Shown: positions 11,368-23,328, numbered from the stretch's first letter. The stretch: 64,000 nt of DNA from Turritopsis dohrnii (GCA_027922465.2 BQMF02000230.1:62001-126000); one strand, 5' to 3'. Notes: generated by a model not told the origin, from the letters alone. Numbers and translations are program-made.

Positions 11368-12294
11368 TCTATATATTAATAGCCGATTCTGCTTTTGTTT
11401 GTTTGTAAGTCACGCAAAATGGTAGATTAAGTTGTGAGCGAAATTATTTCTTTTTTGTGTGCGACGTCAGTGCGAATAAAATTTGCAACCCCAATCGAAT
11501 GTGACTTTTTTTGGCTGGTGAACCAATAGGAATAACGTTTTTTTATTAAAATTATTATTAATTTTATATTCCAAGGACTAATGTTGACTTGACTTTGAAA
11601 ACAGTACATCAACTAGATACTAAGAAACCAACTGATTAAACATTTTGGACAACAAGCAGTGGTGGCATAACATGGTAGCGTGTTCGGTTTGCCAGTGTTG
11701 TATCCTAACGCGTGGCTGACTGTCTGAGGTCGGTGAACCTTTTTTTCGAGCAATCAAAATGTTTAAAAACCGAAGCTTTCCTTGCACGAAAACAGTGGGT
11801 CATGAAACAAAATATTTTTTTGCTTTTGTTTTAATGATTTAATTTCTTTATTATGCGTTTCTGATCGAACATGTTTTTATTCACTTTATTCATTTAGCAC
11901 GTGCCTTTTTTCTCTTCTCCTGTGCGATCTTTTTAAGAAGAGAAACCGTTTTCCCCCTACGTTTGATAGCACCCATGTTAGAGCGCGTAACCTTTTTAAA
12001 CCAAAAAGCTGATAATAAGTTGAAGTTTTTCTCAATACGTCTTGAGTGTATTGTTATACTAATAAAGGGTTGGTTTTAAAAAATGAAGTAACACATCATG
12101 AAAAACCTGAAAAATTGATGTGAAGTTGATGTAAATCTGATGTAACACTGACTGCACACCAGAGGTTGTGACTTCGAATCTGCTTTGGCTGAACAAAGTT
12201 GTACGAGCCGTTTATAAGGAAATTTGACGTTTATTGATACAGTGATACACAGCAAATGGACATGGGCGGCCAGCGACTCCGCCTTGGCGGCTAG
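11368..12294 (+). mobile_element. Helitron unit 1 of the array (927 bp)
   Basis: Starts TC at 11368 after an A and ends CTAG at 12294. Its interior resembles the single Helitron at 49738-50628, including AATCTGCTTTGGCTGAACAAAG and GAAATTTGACGTTTATTGATAC near the 3' end. Confidence 0.8.
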
Positions 12295-12682
12295 TCTATA
12301 TATTAATAGCCGATTCTCTGTCTGTCTGTCTGTTTGTTTGTTTGTTTGTAAGTCACGCAAAATGGTAGATGTGAACTGCGAAAGAGAGTCAGCAATGTAA
12401 GATCACACATAAATTATTTCTCTTCTTGTGCGCGACGTCAGTGTGAAACCATTGTATTGAGTCTAATTTTTTTGGGGAGGGGTCTGTGACGTCATCAAAA
12501 TCTTTGAACAATGATATCTCTGTAACGGTTGATCGTAGCGGAACGATCCCATACATTTTTTGATCAGTTTTTCGAGCTTTACAACATGGACACACTTATT
12601 ATTGCCAATTCCTTAATTTTATTTTTCGTGAAGTCAACGCATGCTGAACATGGGCGGCGAACGACGCCGCCTTGGCGGCTAG
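12295..12682 (+). mobile_element. Helitron unit 2 (388 bp)
   Basis: Shortest unit. It starts at the base after CTAG of unit 1 and has a longer CTGT/TTTG microsatellite after the 5' end. It lacks the GGGTCTGCGATACAGGCGATAG block present in units 3 and 4. Confidence 0.8.
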
Positions 12683-13180
12683 TCTATATATTAATAGCCG
12701 ATTCTCTGTCTGTCTGTTTGTTTGTTTGTTTGTTTGTAAGTCACGCAAAATGGTAGATGTGAACTGCGAAAGAGAGTCAGCAATGTAAGATCACACATAA
12801 ATTATTTCTCTTCTTGTGCGCGACGTCAGTGTGAAACCATTGTATTGAGACCCTAATCGAATGCGACGTTTAGGGAAAATTATCTCGGTAGCCAATAGGG
12901 ATAACTGACGTTTTTTGGGGTCCGCGATACAGGCGATAGGGTGACAAAAAATTTGGGTCTAATTTTTTGGAGGGACGGGTCTGTGACGTTATCAAAACTT
13001 TTGATCGTCGATATCTCCGTAACGGTTGGTCGTAGCAAAACGATCCCATACATTTTTTTAATGAGTTTTTCGGGCTTTACAACATGGGCACACTCATTAT
13101 TGGCAATTACTTAATTTTATTTTTCGTGAACTCAACGCGGGCTGAACATGGGCGGCGAGCGACGCCGCCTTGGCGGCTAG
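12683..13180 (+). mobile_element. Helitron unit 3 (498 bp)
   Basis: Nearly the same length and sequence as unit 4. Contains CAATAGGGATAACTGACG and the GATCGTAGC-like block before the 3' hairpin. Confidence 0.8.
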
Positions 13181-13677
13181 TCTATATATTAATAGCCGAT
13201 TCTCCGTTTGTCTGTTTGTTTGTTTGTAAGTCACGCAAAATGGTAGATGTGAACTGCGAAAAAAATCGGGGAGTCAGCAATATAAGATCACACATAAATT
13301 CTTTCTCTCCTTGTGTGCGACGTCAGTGTGAAACCATTGCATTGAGACCCTAATCGAATGCAACGTTTCGGGAAAATTATCTCGATAACCAATAGGGATA
13401 ACTGACGTTTTTTGGGGTCTGCGATACAGGCGATGGGGTGACGAAAAATTTGGGTCTAATTTTTGAGGAGAGGGGCCTGTGAATGTCATCAAAATCTTTG
13501 AACAATGATATCTCTGTAACGGTTGATCGTAGCGGAACGATCCCATACATTTTTTTGATCAGTTTTTCGAGCTCTACAACATGGGAACACTTTCGGTTGC
13601 CAATTCCTTAATTTTATTTTTCGTAAAGTCAACGCATGCTGAACATGGGCGGCGAACGACACCGCCTTGGCGGCTAG
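13181..13677 (+). mobile_element. Helitron unit 4 (497 bp)
   Basis: One base different in length from unit 3 and clearly a recent relative of it. The hairpin reads GGCGGCGAACGACACCGCC before TTGGCGGCTAG. Confidence 0.8.
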
Positions 13678-14256
13678 TCTATATATTAATAGCCGATTCT
13701 CCGTTTGTTTGTTTGTTTGTAAGTCACGCAAAATGGTAGATTGAGTTGTGAGCGAAATTATTTAATGGTGTGTCATGAAAGAAAGTGTTTTTTGCTTTTC
13801 TTTTGATAATTTAATTTCTTTTATTTGTTAAGCGCTTCTGATCGAACGCTTTTTTTATTCTCTTTTTTCATTTAGCACGTGTTTTTTTTCTCTCCTCCTG
13901 TGTGAACTTTTTAAGAAGAGAAACCATTTTCGCCCTGTTTGATGGCACCCATGTTAGAGCGCGTAACTATTTTAAAACAAAAGCTAATAAAAAGTTAAAG
14001 TTTTTTCTTCCTACGTTTTGAGTGTATTGTTGTACTGATCCACGAATGGTTTTAAAAAATAAATAAGTAACACATCATGAAAAACCTGAAAAATAGTTAA
14101 GGTAACACTGATGTTACACTGACTGCACACCAGAGGTTGTGACTTCGTATCTTTTCCAAATTGTATGAGCCGTTTATAAGCAAATTTGACGTTTATTGAT
14201 ACAGTGATACAGAGCAGGTAGACATGGGCAGCGAGCGACGCTGCCTTGGCGGCTAG
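13678..14256 (+). mobile_element. Helitron unit 5 (579 bp)
   Basis: Same interior type as unit 1 and the 49.7-kb Helitron. Its hairpin has matched changes on both arms (GGCAGCGAGCGACGCTGCC), so the stem is kept although the sequence changed. Ends CTAG followed by T. Confidence 0.8.
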
Positions 14257-14494
14257 TATTCCTTTATTATTTCTATACAACAGTGATATAATTGGGGTGT
14301 TAATATTAATTGTTATTTTTTTTTAAATAAGTTTAAATTCATTCATAAAGATTGCATGCAAGAGATGCTGTTTCTCATCTTCTGTATGGAAATTGAAAGG
14401 TTAGTTGATTAGTTTTCCATGCAATTGTAATTTCATTGTTTGTAAAATACTTTAAACTCATATCAATTTCTTTATTCCAATTTTCAAATTCCTT

Positions 14495-14627
14495 TTCAGT
14501 GAAGGAGCTTCACAACCTTTATATCGAAAAGGCAAGAAACTCTGGGTACGAGGTTGGCAGCTTCAGAGACTTGTCACATAGTTTTGTGGCTGCCACAAAC
14601 AGGCGAATCGTCAAAATACACAAAGGT
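14495..14627 (+). CDS. Possible exon of an unidentified gene
   Basis: CCTTTTCAG precedes, and AAAG|GTTAAT follows, an open stretch reading VKELHNLYIEKARNSGYEVG then SFRDLSHSFVAATNRRIVKI in one frame. Acceptor, donor and open frame together are suggestive. No homologue comes to mind and no neighbouring exon is visible; family X starts 38 bases downstream. It may be an exon of a decayed element or host gene. Confidence 0.2.
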
Positions 14628-14665
14628 TAATTATAATAAATTTTAGCAGATCTATTTTAAAACTA

Positions 14666-15046
14666 AACAAGAGCCAGATGGCGCAAAACGGAAGCAGCAT
14701 AAGTACATTATAAGTACATAAGTCTTACTGGTGAAAAACAGACGTAAACGATAATGTTTAAAATTACTAGTTGCTGTAAATAGGGTCTAATCGTAACAGC
14801 AAATTAATTTATTAGAAGACAAAAGAATTATACATGCATGAGCAGTTTATAACGTACGTTTTTTTTATAAGAGCTTATGTAGAAAAAAACGCGTTTCTTC
14901 AAGAAAAAAAATATATGTTTTTAATTATAATTTCTTGAAACCAAAAATGAATTCGAATAAATAACTGCCTTTTTGAACTGGATTTTTGAAAGCCTTTGAC
15001 AGTGTAGATAGCGAACAACTTAGATTTACTGACACGAAAAACATAT
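14666..15046 (+). repeat. Family X left terminal repeat, outer segment
   Basis: Matches 1978-2450 directly and 35345-35142 plus 33185-32900 in reverse complement. The repeat resumes at 21735 after the 6.7-kb insertion. Confidence 0.75.
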
Positions 15047-15084
15047 GTGACGATTTAAGGGAAAAGGATAACAATCGCTTTTGC

Positions 15085-15268
15085 GATAATAATCTCAAAA
15101 TCGATTTCTATAAATCGATTTTTTACAATTCATAATCCCAAAATCGATTCTTGTGAATCCCAAAATCGATTCTTGTGAATCTCAAAATCGATTCTAATGA
15201 ATCTCAAAATCGATTCTTGTGAATCTCAAAATCGATTCTTTTGAATCTCAAAGTCGATTTTTTTTTTG
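15085..15268. repeat. AATCGATT array, left subterminal
   Basis: About seven copies of a unit of about 22 bp, AATC(T/C)CAAAATCGATTCTTGTG, each containing the palindrome AATCGATT. The mirror array is at 21456-21715. Confidence 0.85.
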
Positions 15269-15456
15269 AATTATGAAGGGAAGCATAGATAGACTGTCGT
15301 TAAAGGTTTCGTTAAAGTCGTTTGTTTATATATTTCGAATACATAATACGCCTTGTTTTGAAGTTCGAAAATAATCGGTGATAATTTTCGGGGAAAAGTG
15401 AGGAAAAGTTTTCCTCGGTGAAACTTTCCCCCGACTGGGATACATTTATTTAATTA

Positions 15457-15479
15457 AGCGCCGCCGCCTTGGCGGCTAG
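15457..15479 (+). mobile_element. Orphan Helitron 3' end
   Basis: GCGCCGCCGCCTTGGCGGCTAG followed by T matches the terminal hairpin and CTAG of the Helitrons at 11-14 kb. No matching 5' TC end was found nearby, so it is a remnant or a very short derivative. Confidence 0.5.
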
Positions 15480-15689
15480 TTTATTTAATTATTAGCCAAA
15501 TAGAAATAAAAAATTGTTATTTCAAACAGTGACCGTCGATAGCAGCTGTAGCCATCGAAACCTAGCCATAATAAACTCGCTTGTTCATGACATGATAAAC
15601 ACTAATTTATTCAAATATATAAGTGACTTTTATTTATTAAACGGAAATATTTTTCTAGCAATAAAAGTTTCCCAAAAGCATTTATTTCA

Positions 15690-16825
15690 TTGATAATAAT
15701 CGTCTACGTCTACACTTTCATTGCTGCTCTTGAAGAGGCGGTTGTCGTTGTACCTACACCAAATCTGAAAAGTGAAAAGTTTAAAAAGACCATGTTATTC
15801 GACTTTTTGAAATGTACATGTACAGGCAGCACCCGTTCGTGTATTGAATTGCACTTGATGAGCTTGTTCTCATATTCAGTTGGAGATTAAAGATACAGCA
15901 GTTCGTTTGAAAGCGACCACAAGTAGAAACCGGCTACTGTAATTCTTTTTTTAAGTTGTTCGACGGGATTGCTGTTCTTTGAATCTCTTGGGAGAAAAGG
16001 TGGGAAAATGTTAACATTATAATTGACAAAAAGACTTTTCGAAATTGATCATATCGTCACGATTTTAGTGATCGTTATTGAGTTTCGTAACTTCATTACG
16101 ATAATGTTTTTAGGTTCAACATTTGGACGAAGGAGAAATGCAGGAGGAGACAAATGAAAACATTTTAACGTCGGTTTGACGAGTTGCGAGAGTTCTCATT
16201 TGAAATACTCACATTCGCTTAAATAAAACAATTCCTGTTTCCATCAGTTTTTCATCACAGGTTTACGTGGATGATCGTCTGAAAGCTGTGTTTACGCAGG
16301 GCTCCGAAACTCTCCCATGCGTGAGTGCGCCCAATTCTCGCAGTTATCAATAGACAGTTGGAAAAGCTACGCAACTTTCTTTTATGGAAATCCCGGTTAA
16401 GCTTCCATTGCTTTTTAATTTCACTGAAATAACGCGAAAACGAGTCTTACTAGTACCACTTAATGTTTTCATATTCTTTCGTAAGGCGAAGAAATGAATT
16501 CGTATAAGGAAGGGTATTCCAAATTACCTTAGCAATGGTGATCGTTCTCCCTAGCAACAGCAACTCTAAGTTATCTTTCGTTATCAATTGAGCACGAAAA
16601 CTAATATAATAGGTTGAGCATGTTTTTAATTGGATTTAAATCTTCCATCGGAAATTGCATTGAAGAGCACCATGTGTTCTCCATCGTTGATGCTTCAAAT
16701 AGTTCATTCATTTAAACAACATGATTATGCAATACCACCTGCACGTAACTGTAAACATGTAGTTCATTATTATTTTTTATTACACATTATTACGTAGACG
16801 TTTTATTTGGAGACGAAAGGAACAA
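15690..16825. other. No gene seen inside the 6.7-kb element
   Basis: Mostly unique AT-rich DNA. 16445-16590 is the inverted copy of the repeat at 4660-4800. The short open frame at 15690-15890 has no recognisable motif. Confidence 0.5.
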
Positions 16826-16829
16826 AAAA

Positions 16830-19800
16830 CAAGATGCCCTACCGGGCAGAAGGATTTCTGCAAGCTTTGCTGCTGAAAATGAAACAAAAATGCAACACGA
16901 GCAGCGTAGATTCGTCCTGCTAAACTGAAACAGTCACATCATTCAACTCGAGAAGCATCAGCATTAAATCAACAAAAATGTTGATGCGATTGACAATGTT
17001 CGTCAAGAAAGTCAGTCTACATTAACGGAAAAAAGAGGCTTTTCTTTATGCTACGGTAGAGATTATTTATGAAGATCTATTGGTATGAATAAGCGGAATG
17101 ATTGTTACTGGATATTTGCCACCCACGTACTCCAAAAAGTGCATTGACACAATACGAAACTCTAATTTAACCACATCAAACATAATGAATTCTATAAAAA
17201 GATTCTGTGTATACTGGCGGCAACCAATACATCATTTGGACAGCACAATAATTATATAAAGTTTCTACATTGATCTCCTCAGGATGAAAAAGATATGTAA
17301 TATCACAATAATTGTTACTTAGAAATTAAAATTCATATCTAATCTAAAAGTTAAAAAAAAACAACATACATAGGGAGCAAAGAGATATGGTGATATAGCC
17401 AGAATACATCCAAACATTGCTAGTAAATATAGTATAAATAGCTGTATTAGAGTAATTATGTTGGTGATGCTGGGGGGAGCAGCTGAAAGGAAGCTAAGCT
17501 GAGCTTTAAGAATCCAAAAGCTTCTAAAAATTGACTTCAGAGATGCGTACACATACAAATACACAAAGGTCTTTCATATTTAAAAAGGCTTGGAGCAAAA
17601 ATAAAACAAGAAATACCTTTTCATCCACACCATGTATTGGCATGTTTTCATATTTTAAACTTCAAGAAAACTTCTTTCAAAAAACCGAATAACCACGCTG
17701 TAATTTAATTTTGTGAACATGACAAGTTCCCAACAGTAATGCAATTCTTTATATAAAATTATAAGCTGTATTAACTTCTTTTAAATCCATATTTTCATCA
17801 AAGAAACTTTTAGCAAACTACACACGTTTTTTCGCTGCCATTTTTAAAACGTTTTGAAGACGATCACATGGCATGGCAAAAATCAGCCAATGAACTATCG
17901 CTATTGAAGTTAAGGTGGCTAAATTAACACCCTTTCTTAGTAGTCGGGCATTATGCGCCAATGACGGTACAGACGGCTTTTCTATCGACCAATGAAATTC
18001 GAGAAACAAATATGCGCCGGTTTGGACAGGATGAAAAAAAACAAGATGCCCTTACGGTCAGAAAGATTTCTGCAAAATCAGCTGAAGTATGAAAGATGGA
18101 AGACTAACAATAACATTCTTGAAACTTGAATGATTTTGAATGATTGAACAATACAATACAATACAATACAGTACAAAATTGACTGCTGCTCAGTGTAGAC
18201 TGCATACAGCAGGTGGGAATTGTAACACACAAAGTAAAATGAGTTTTGTTATTGAAATTTTAAAGTTAAATGTGTTCAAACAGCTGGCCAAAAATGTGCT
18301 ACCAGTGAAAATTTTCATGAATAAATGATTTGAAATTATATGTTGACTCTTTTGAATGTTTGAATGAGAGTGAAAAATGTAAAAAGTACTCTTATATATA
18401 ATTACATAAACAATACACAAATTACATATAAAAGAAAAGTGTGACATAACGATCAACTGAACATGACCTAATTTAATCTAACAAAATAGAAGAAAGTTTA
18501 TAAAAATTCTTTAAGAAATTCGAAAAAAAGGTTGAATGATCTTTACAGCATAACATCATGTTAAAACTTGATATGATATGTACTTCCAAGCTTCTTAATT
18601 ATATACATACAAACAGAATTCCCAATGCTGCAAATACGTAATCAAAAATCTTGATCGTTAAAAGTATATATATATATATGCTCTATAAATTTATACCAAA
18701 AATTTTGTAGTGTTACTAATTGTATAAAGTATTTTGAATTTATACACAGAACATTTCAATTTGTGTGATTAGGAAGATCATTCGTAATTAGGGGCATTGG
18801 CAGTATAATATAGCTAGAAAATCATCAATCAAGAGGGGTGCAGAGTAGACAACCACTTAACATTGGAGCTAAGGAGAAAACAGAGCTTAAAAAGTATACA
18901 GCACATGCAGGAAACAAACAAAAATTTTTTGTATCTAGAAAGGCTTAAACATTGAGACATTTTTCCCTAATACAAACACATAGCTTTTTGACTTTGTACA
19001 ACTTTTTAGTTAGAAAAGAACAATCACACTACAGAAGAATTATTATATTATTATAAGTGTACGTACTCCTCAGAGCTTCATGAAAGCTTAATTGACACTA
19101 CAAAAACTTTGTTGACACTCTAAAAAACTTTAAACTGTATATTCCACCATTAAATTTATTTGCATCCGAAAGAAAATATTTACTTGATTTTGGAGGCACA
19201 GAAAAATGTAAAGTGTATTCACAAACAAAAAAGTAAACATGAAAAATACATGATCCAAATATTTATACATATATATATATATAACTGAAAGTTGAAATTT
19301 TTTTTTTATATACAGAATGTGAAGTGTTTCGAATTATATATTTATTAAAATTAGGAAGACTGTTCATACTTAGAGACATTGGTAACCTAAAAACTACACT
19401 GATCACCAACAAAAAACAATACTGCATTTCAAAGCATTATACAAAGCAAATAACCTTAAAATAGCAAGTGATGCTGACTAGACAGACATTTGGAGGTGGA
19501 ACTTAAGCTGAGCTGTACATATCCCGAGCTTAAAAAGCATTACAGCCCACACATGAAACAAACAATGAACTTTTTTCAGATAAAATCCCAGACATCTCAA
19601 AAACAAAAAAAGCATATATATATATATACCTTTTTCATTCTTTGTTTACAAAACGATACGAAAAGTCACCATTGAATCATTACAAGATAATAATAAACAA
19701 GATGCCCTACCGGGCAGAAGGATTTCTGCAAGCTTTGCTGCTGAAAATGCCACAAAAATGCAACACTAGCACACTAGTCCTGCCAAACTAAGACAGTTAC

Positions 19801-20900
19801 ATCATTCAGCTCGAGAAGCATCAGCATTAAATAAACAAAAATATTGATGCGACTGACAATGTTCGTCAAGAAAGTCAGCCTACCATAACATAAAAAAGGG
19901 GCTTTTCTTTATGCTATCGCGGAGATCATTTATGAAGATCTGTTTTTTTGTACGAATAAGCTGAATGACTGTTACTGGATATTTGCCACCCACGTACTCC
20001 AAAAAAGTGCATCTACACAATAGGAAACTTTAATTTAACCACAGTAAATATAACGAATCCTATAAAAAGATTGTGTATACTGGCGGTAACCAACATATCG
20101 TTTGGGCAGCACAAACTAATATATAAAGTTTCTATATTGATCTCCTCAGAATGAAAAATATAAATATCACAATAGTAATTACTTAGAAATTAAAGCTCAT
20201 ATCTAATCTAAAAGTTAAAAAAAATACAACATACGTAGGGAGAAAAGAGATAAGCTGATATAGCCAGAATACATCCAAAAATTGCTACTAAATATAGTAT
20301 AAATAGCTGTATAAAGTGCATATGTTGGTGATGTTGGGGAGGAGCTGAAAGGAAGCTAAGCTGAGCTTTAAAAATCCAAAAGCTTCTAAAAATTGACTTT
20401 AAACATGCATACACATACAAAATACACGAAGGTCTTTCATATTTAAAAAGGCTTGGAGCAAAAATAAAACAAAAAATACCTTTTCTTCCACACACCATGT
20501 ATTGGCACTGTTTTCATATTTTAAACTTCAAGAAAACTTCTTTCAAAAAACAGAATAACCACACTGTAATTTAATTTTGTGAACATGATAAGTTCCCAAC
20601 AGTAATGCAATTCTTTATATAAAATTATAAGCTGTATTAACTTCTTTTAAAGCCATATTTCCATCAAAGAAACTTTTAGCAAACTACACACGTTCTTTCG
20701 CTGCCATTTTTAAAACGTTTTGTGGACGATCACATGGCATGGCGAAAATCAGCCAATAAACTGTCGCTATTGAAGTTAAGGTGGCTATATTAGCACCCTT
20801 TCGTAGAAATCGGGCATTATCCACCAATCACGATTGAGACGGCTTTTTTATAAACCAATGAAATTTAAGAAACAAAAATGCGTAGGTTTGGACAGTGAGA
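16830..20900 (+). repeat. Tandem triplicate: 1.2-kb repeat, diverged 1.65-kb unit, 1.2-kb repeat
   Basis: Three direct starts ACAAGATGCCC(T/TT)ACGG occur at about 16830, 18042 and 19694. The first and third units are close copies throughout (shared TGCTGGGGGGAGCAGCTGAAAG-like stretch, same end AATGCG(C/T)(C/A)GGTTTGGACAG). The middle unit keeps only the first 50 bp and scattered similarity (GAGCTTAAAAAG(T/C)AT, ACATATATATATAT). Open frames at 17319-17564 and 20208-20498 (-) look alike only because the DNA is duplicated; they are not convincing genes. Confidence 0.75.
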
Positions 20901-20925
20901 TGAAAAAACAGAAAAACAAAGACGA

Positions 20926-21020
20926 TCGTAAAGTATTTCTTGCTTACGCAGAAATCCAAAAAAACCAGAAAAACACGGACGATCGTAAAGTATTTCTTGC
21001 TTACGCAGAAATCCAAATAT
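20926..21020 (+). repeat. Two-copy tandem repeat, ~50 bp unit
   Basis: GACGATCGTAAAGTATTTCT followed by TGCTTACGCAGAAATCCAAA occurs twice back to back, separated by about 12 bp. Two short open frames on opposite strands here are shadows of it. Confidence 0.8.
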
Positions 21021-21455
21021 TCAGTGATAAAGGCTTCTTAAAAAAGTTTTAAAAGTTCTACAATGACTATACGTGCGCGATTAAAAGTGCATCTGAGCTA
21101 ACTCTAGGAGCGCAGCAAGTGCTACCGCGATCGCGCGCCTCATAATTGGAAGACTCAACCTCTTACGTGTAATATGCTCTTACGTCAGGTTTTCTTACAA
21201 GCAAAATCTCTTACGAGCAAAATGTTTTGCTAGTGAGAAACACGGCGTAAGGGTTCATTACGTTAAAATTTTACATAAGTCGTTATGTTAAAAAGTGTCT
21301 AAATACTAGAATTTTTTACGCCGTTATCAACTTAGGAAAAATAATATTACGCAAAATGGTATCCTAAAAGATCATTGTCTTTTTTCATTATTTAACTTTA
21401 ATGTTTCAGAACAATTTCAAGTTAATACCGTTTCTCTATCAAAATTCCCTGAAAT

Positions 21456-21715
21456 GTCACAAATCGATTTTGAGATTCAAGAAAATCGATTTTGAGATTC
21501 AAGAAAATCGATTTTGAGATTCAAAAAAAATCGATTTTGAGATTCAAAAAAATCGATTTTGAGATTCTAGAATCGATTTTGAGATTCCAAAGAATCGATT
21601 TTGAGATTCTTTGAAATCTTAAACATTCGATTGGAAATCCCATAATCGATTTCCTAGAATCGATTATTTAATTTCAAAATCGATTTTTGAAGAATCTCAA
21701 AAGCGATTGTTATCC
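21456..21715. repeat. AATCGATT array, right subterminal
   Basis: About ten copies of AAAATCGATTTTGAGATTC, inverted relative to the left array at 15085-15268. Probable multiple transposase-binding or structural repeats of the 6.7-kb element. Confidence 0.85.
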
Positions 21716-21734
21716 TTTTCCCTTAAATCGTCAC

Positions 21735-22330
21735 ATATCTATTTTCAAGTACATTCAGTACCATAAGTAACTGAAAGTCCCAGTTTTATGTAGATATCAA
21801 AGAAAACGTATTTTAAATGCATGTGATGTGAAACCTTCAAAAATTCAAAAGTCTGCGTTCGCTCATTAGAATTTATATTGGGTTTTTAGTGGGGGATTCG
21901 CAGACTCTAAATTGCAGACTAATTGCCATTTCGGCCGGAGGAGGAGGAGTAGTAGTAGTAGTCCACGGGTGTTTTAATACGGTATTCGCTTTCGCTGCTA
22001 CCGTAATAATAGTATTATTGGGTTTTTGTTGCTTGTTTTTTTTGTGTTTTTTTTGTTGTTGTTGCTTTTTGTTTTTGTTTTTGTTTTTTTTTTTTTTTTT
22101 TTTTTTTGCAGAGTTGCGGATAAACAATGTGCCCAAATCTATGGAACGCCTTTACTGCCTTAAGTCTACGGTTTTGAGTTGGAACTACCGTTTTACCATT
22201 TCATGATGTCATAATTTTGTCATATGATGTCACTACGCCTTTCGGTGATGTAATTTTGTTATGATATGATGTCACTTTATGCATTATGATGTTATTTCGC
22301 ATCATATGCGGTTTTTTCATAATTAGCTTA
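21735..22330 (+). repeat. Family X left terminal repeat, middle segment
   Basis: Contains CATAAGTAACTGAAAG, GCAGACTCTAAATTGCAGAC, GGAGGAGGAGTAGTAG, a long T run (22087-22107) and CATGATGTCATAATTTTG blocks. All but the T run are matched in reverse complement in 28985-29345. Confidence 0.75.
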
Positions 22331-23328
22331 CATTAAGAACCAAAAATTTCGGCTACTTTTTTTTTGGCGGAAATACTTCGGCGGAAATAATTTCGGCGAG
22401 ATTTTGGTCACTTCGGCGGAAAAAATTTCGGCAGGATTTCATCTATAACTTTATTTCGGAATATCCAAATTTTAAGCATTTTATCGACAGGGAAATGCAA
22501 AAAATTGGGTTTAAGAAAATATTTCATGTTTAATATTCTACTTAACTTAAGAGAAGAATTGTTTGCGGAAGAAATTTGTACGGAAATTTTTTTTGCGGAA
22601 CTTCCGCAAAAATGAATAATTATTGGACATCCGCAAAAATAAATTCCGCAAAATTTTCCATTTGCAAAAATTTTACTCCGCAAAACGTTCGAAATTTTTC
22701 ACCCGTAAAGAACTGACTTTTCACTTTGTTTGCATATAAATGAAAGTCTCGTCTATACATAACGTTTGGAAAATGAAACAGGGGGCTGGAAAAGGAAAGA
22801 TGCCGAGGTTATTGAATATCTAAGGATTTATTTATCACTCTTCGTCAAAAACAATACAAGCAGCACCAGCACTTGCAACAGGTTTTGTACTGTCCGCAAA
22901 AATTTCTTCCGCAAAATATGGCGTTTTTGGGTCATTTATCCGCAAAAATATATTCCGCAAAAATACCGTCCGCAAACAATTTCTTCCCTGAAGGTATGCA
23001 ATAATCTGTTGTTCCTAAATTTAAAAACAAAAAGCCGCTTGGCTTGAAGACTTCAGGACGAGTCACAACGACATATCCACTCTCAACAATGCAAATAGTT
23101 ACATGATATTAGGTTTGAAAGTAATATTGATTGCTGAAAGGAATAAATCGACCAAAAAAAGCATTTCATCGACCCTCATACAGCTTAAAACTCCAAGTAT
23201 AACAAAAGGATAAAATCCAAAAATTTCGGAGAGAAAAATTTTCGGCGAAGCCCCTAATTTCGGCGGACAAATTTTCGGCGACAATTTTCGCCGAAATTTT
23301 GTCCCGCCGAAATTTTTGGTTCTTAATG
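22331..23328. mobile_element. TA-flanked MITE (998 bp) with TTCGGCGGA / TTCCGCAAAA arrays
   Basis: The ends are CATTAAGAACCAAAAATTTC and its reverse complement, 23 bp perfect. TA lies on both sides (22329-22330 and 23329-23330). The right terminal repeat of family X gives the empty site (AATTAGGTTATGTCACTTC). Both ends are studded with TTCGGCGGA-type units (22371-22440 and 23221-23310), and inner parts with TTCCGCAAAAAT-type units (22560-22690 and 22890-22990). The TA duplication suggests mobilisation by a Tc1/mariner-type transposase. No coding sequence. Confidence 0.85.

Larger units (their letters stand above)
11368..14256 (+). mobile_element. Head-to-tail array of five non-autonomous Helitrons
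   Basis: Each unit begins TCTATATATTAATAGCCGATTC and ends in a GC-rich hairpin (GCGGCGAACGACGCCGCC-like) followed by TTGGCGGCTAG. These are the Helitron hallmarks: a 5' TC, and a 3' CTRR preceded by a short hairpin. The array lies between A (11367) and T (14257), the expected AT target with no duplication. Internal junctions read CTAG|TCTATATATT with nothing in between. Units: 11368-12294, 12295-12682, 12683-13180, 13181-13677, 13678-14256. Units 1 and 5 share one interior (GGTAGATT(A/G)AGTTGTGAGCG...) and units 2-4 another (GGTAGATGTGAACTGCG...), so the outer two frame an amplified inner type. No Rep/helicase gene. Confidence 0.85.
15047..21734. mobile_element. 6.7-kb non-coding element inserted in the family X left repeat
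   Basis: The first and last 37 bases are perfect inverted repeats beginning GTGACGATTTAAGGG and running through AAAAGGATAACAATCGC to CTTTTG. The flanks read ...ACATAT / ATATCT..., giving a possible 4-bp ATAT duplication. Because TTAA also occurs symmetrically 10 bases in, a TTAA-target alternative starting at GGGAAAAGG cannot be excluded. Copies without the insertion are seen at about 2440-2460 and 32920. Inside each end lies an array of AATCTCAAAATCGATTC units, then unique sequence, then a tandem set of repeats of 1.2-1.65 kb. No transposase or other gene is recognisable in 6.7 kb. Confidence 0.75.

Noticed and set aside
12076..13731. Several open frames of 70-95 codons on both strands, some near-identical
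   Set aside because: They are repeated readings of the tandem Helitron units.
15047..15060. Calling the 6.7-kb element piggyBac from the TTAA near its ends
   Set aside because: Perfect inversion continues ten bases outside the TTAA, so the TTAA may be internal; piggyBac ends usually begin CC, not GG.
17319..20498. Two similar hydrophobic open frames (17564-17319 and 20498-20208, -) that look like a conserved gene pair
   Set aside because: They lie in a direct DNA duplication; similarity extends equally outside the frames, and they have no domain or start context.
21873..22206. Lysine-rich open frame (-) and its phenylalanine/cysteine-rich mirror (+)
   Set aside because: Both are translations of a long T run and GT-rich low-complexity DNA inside the family X terminal repeat.
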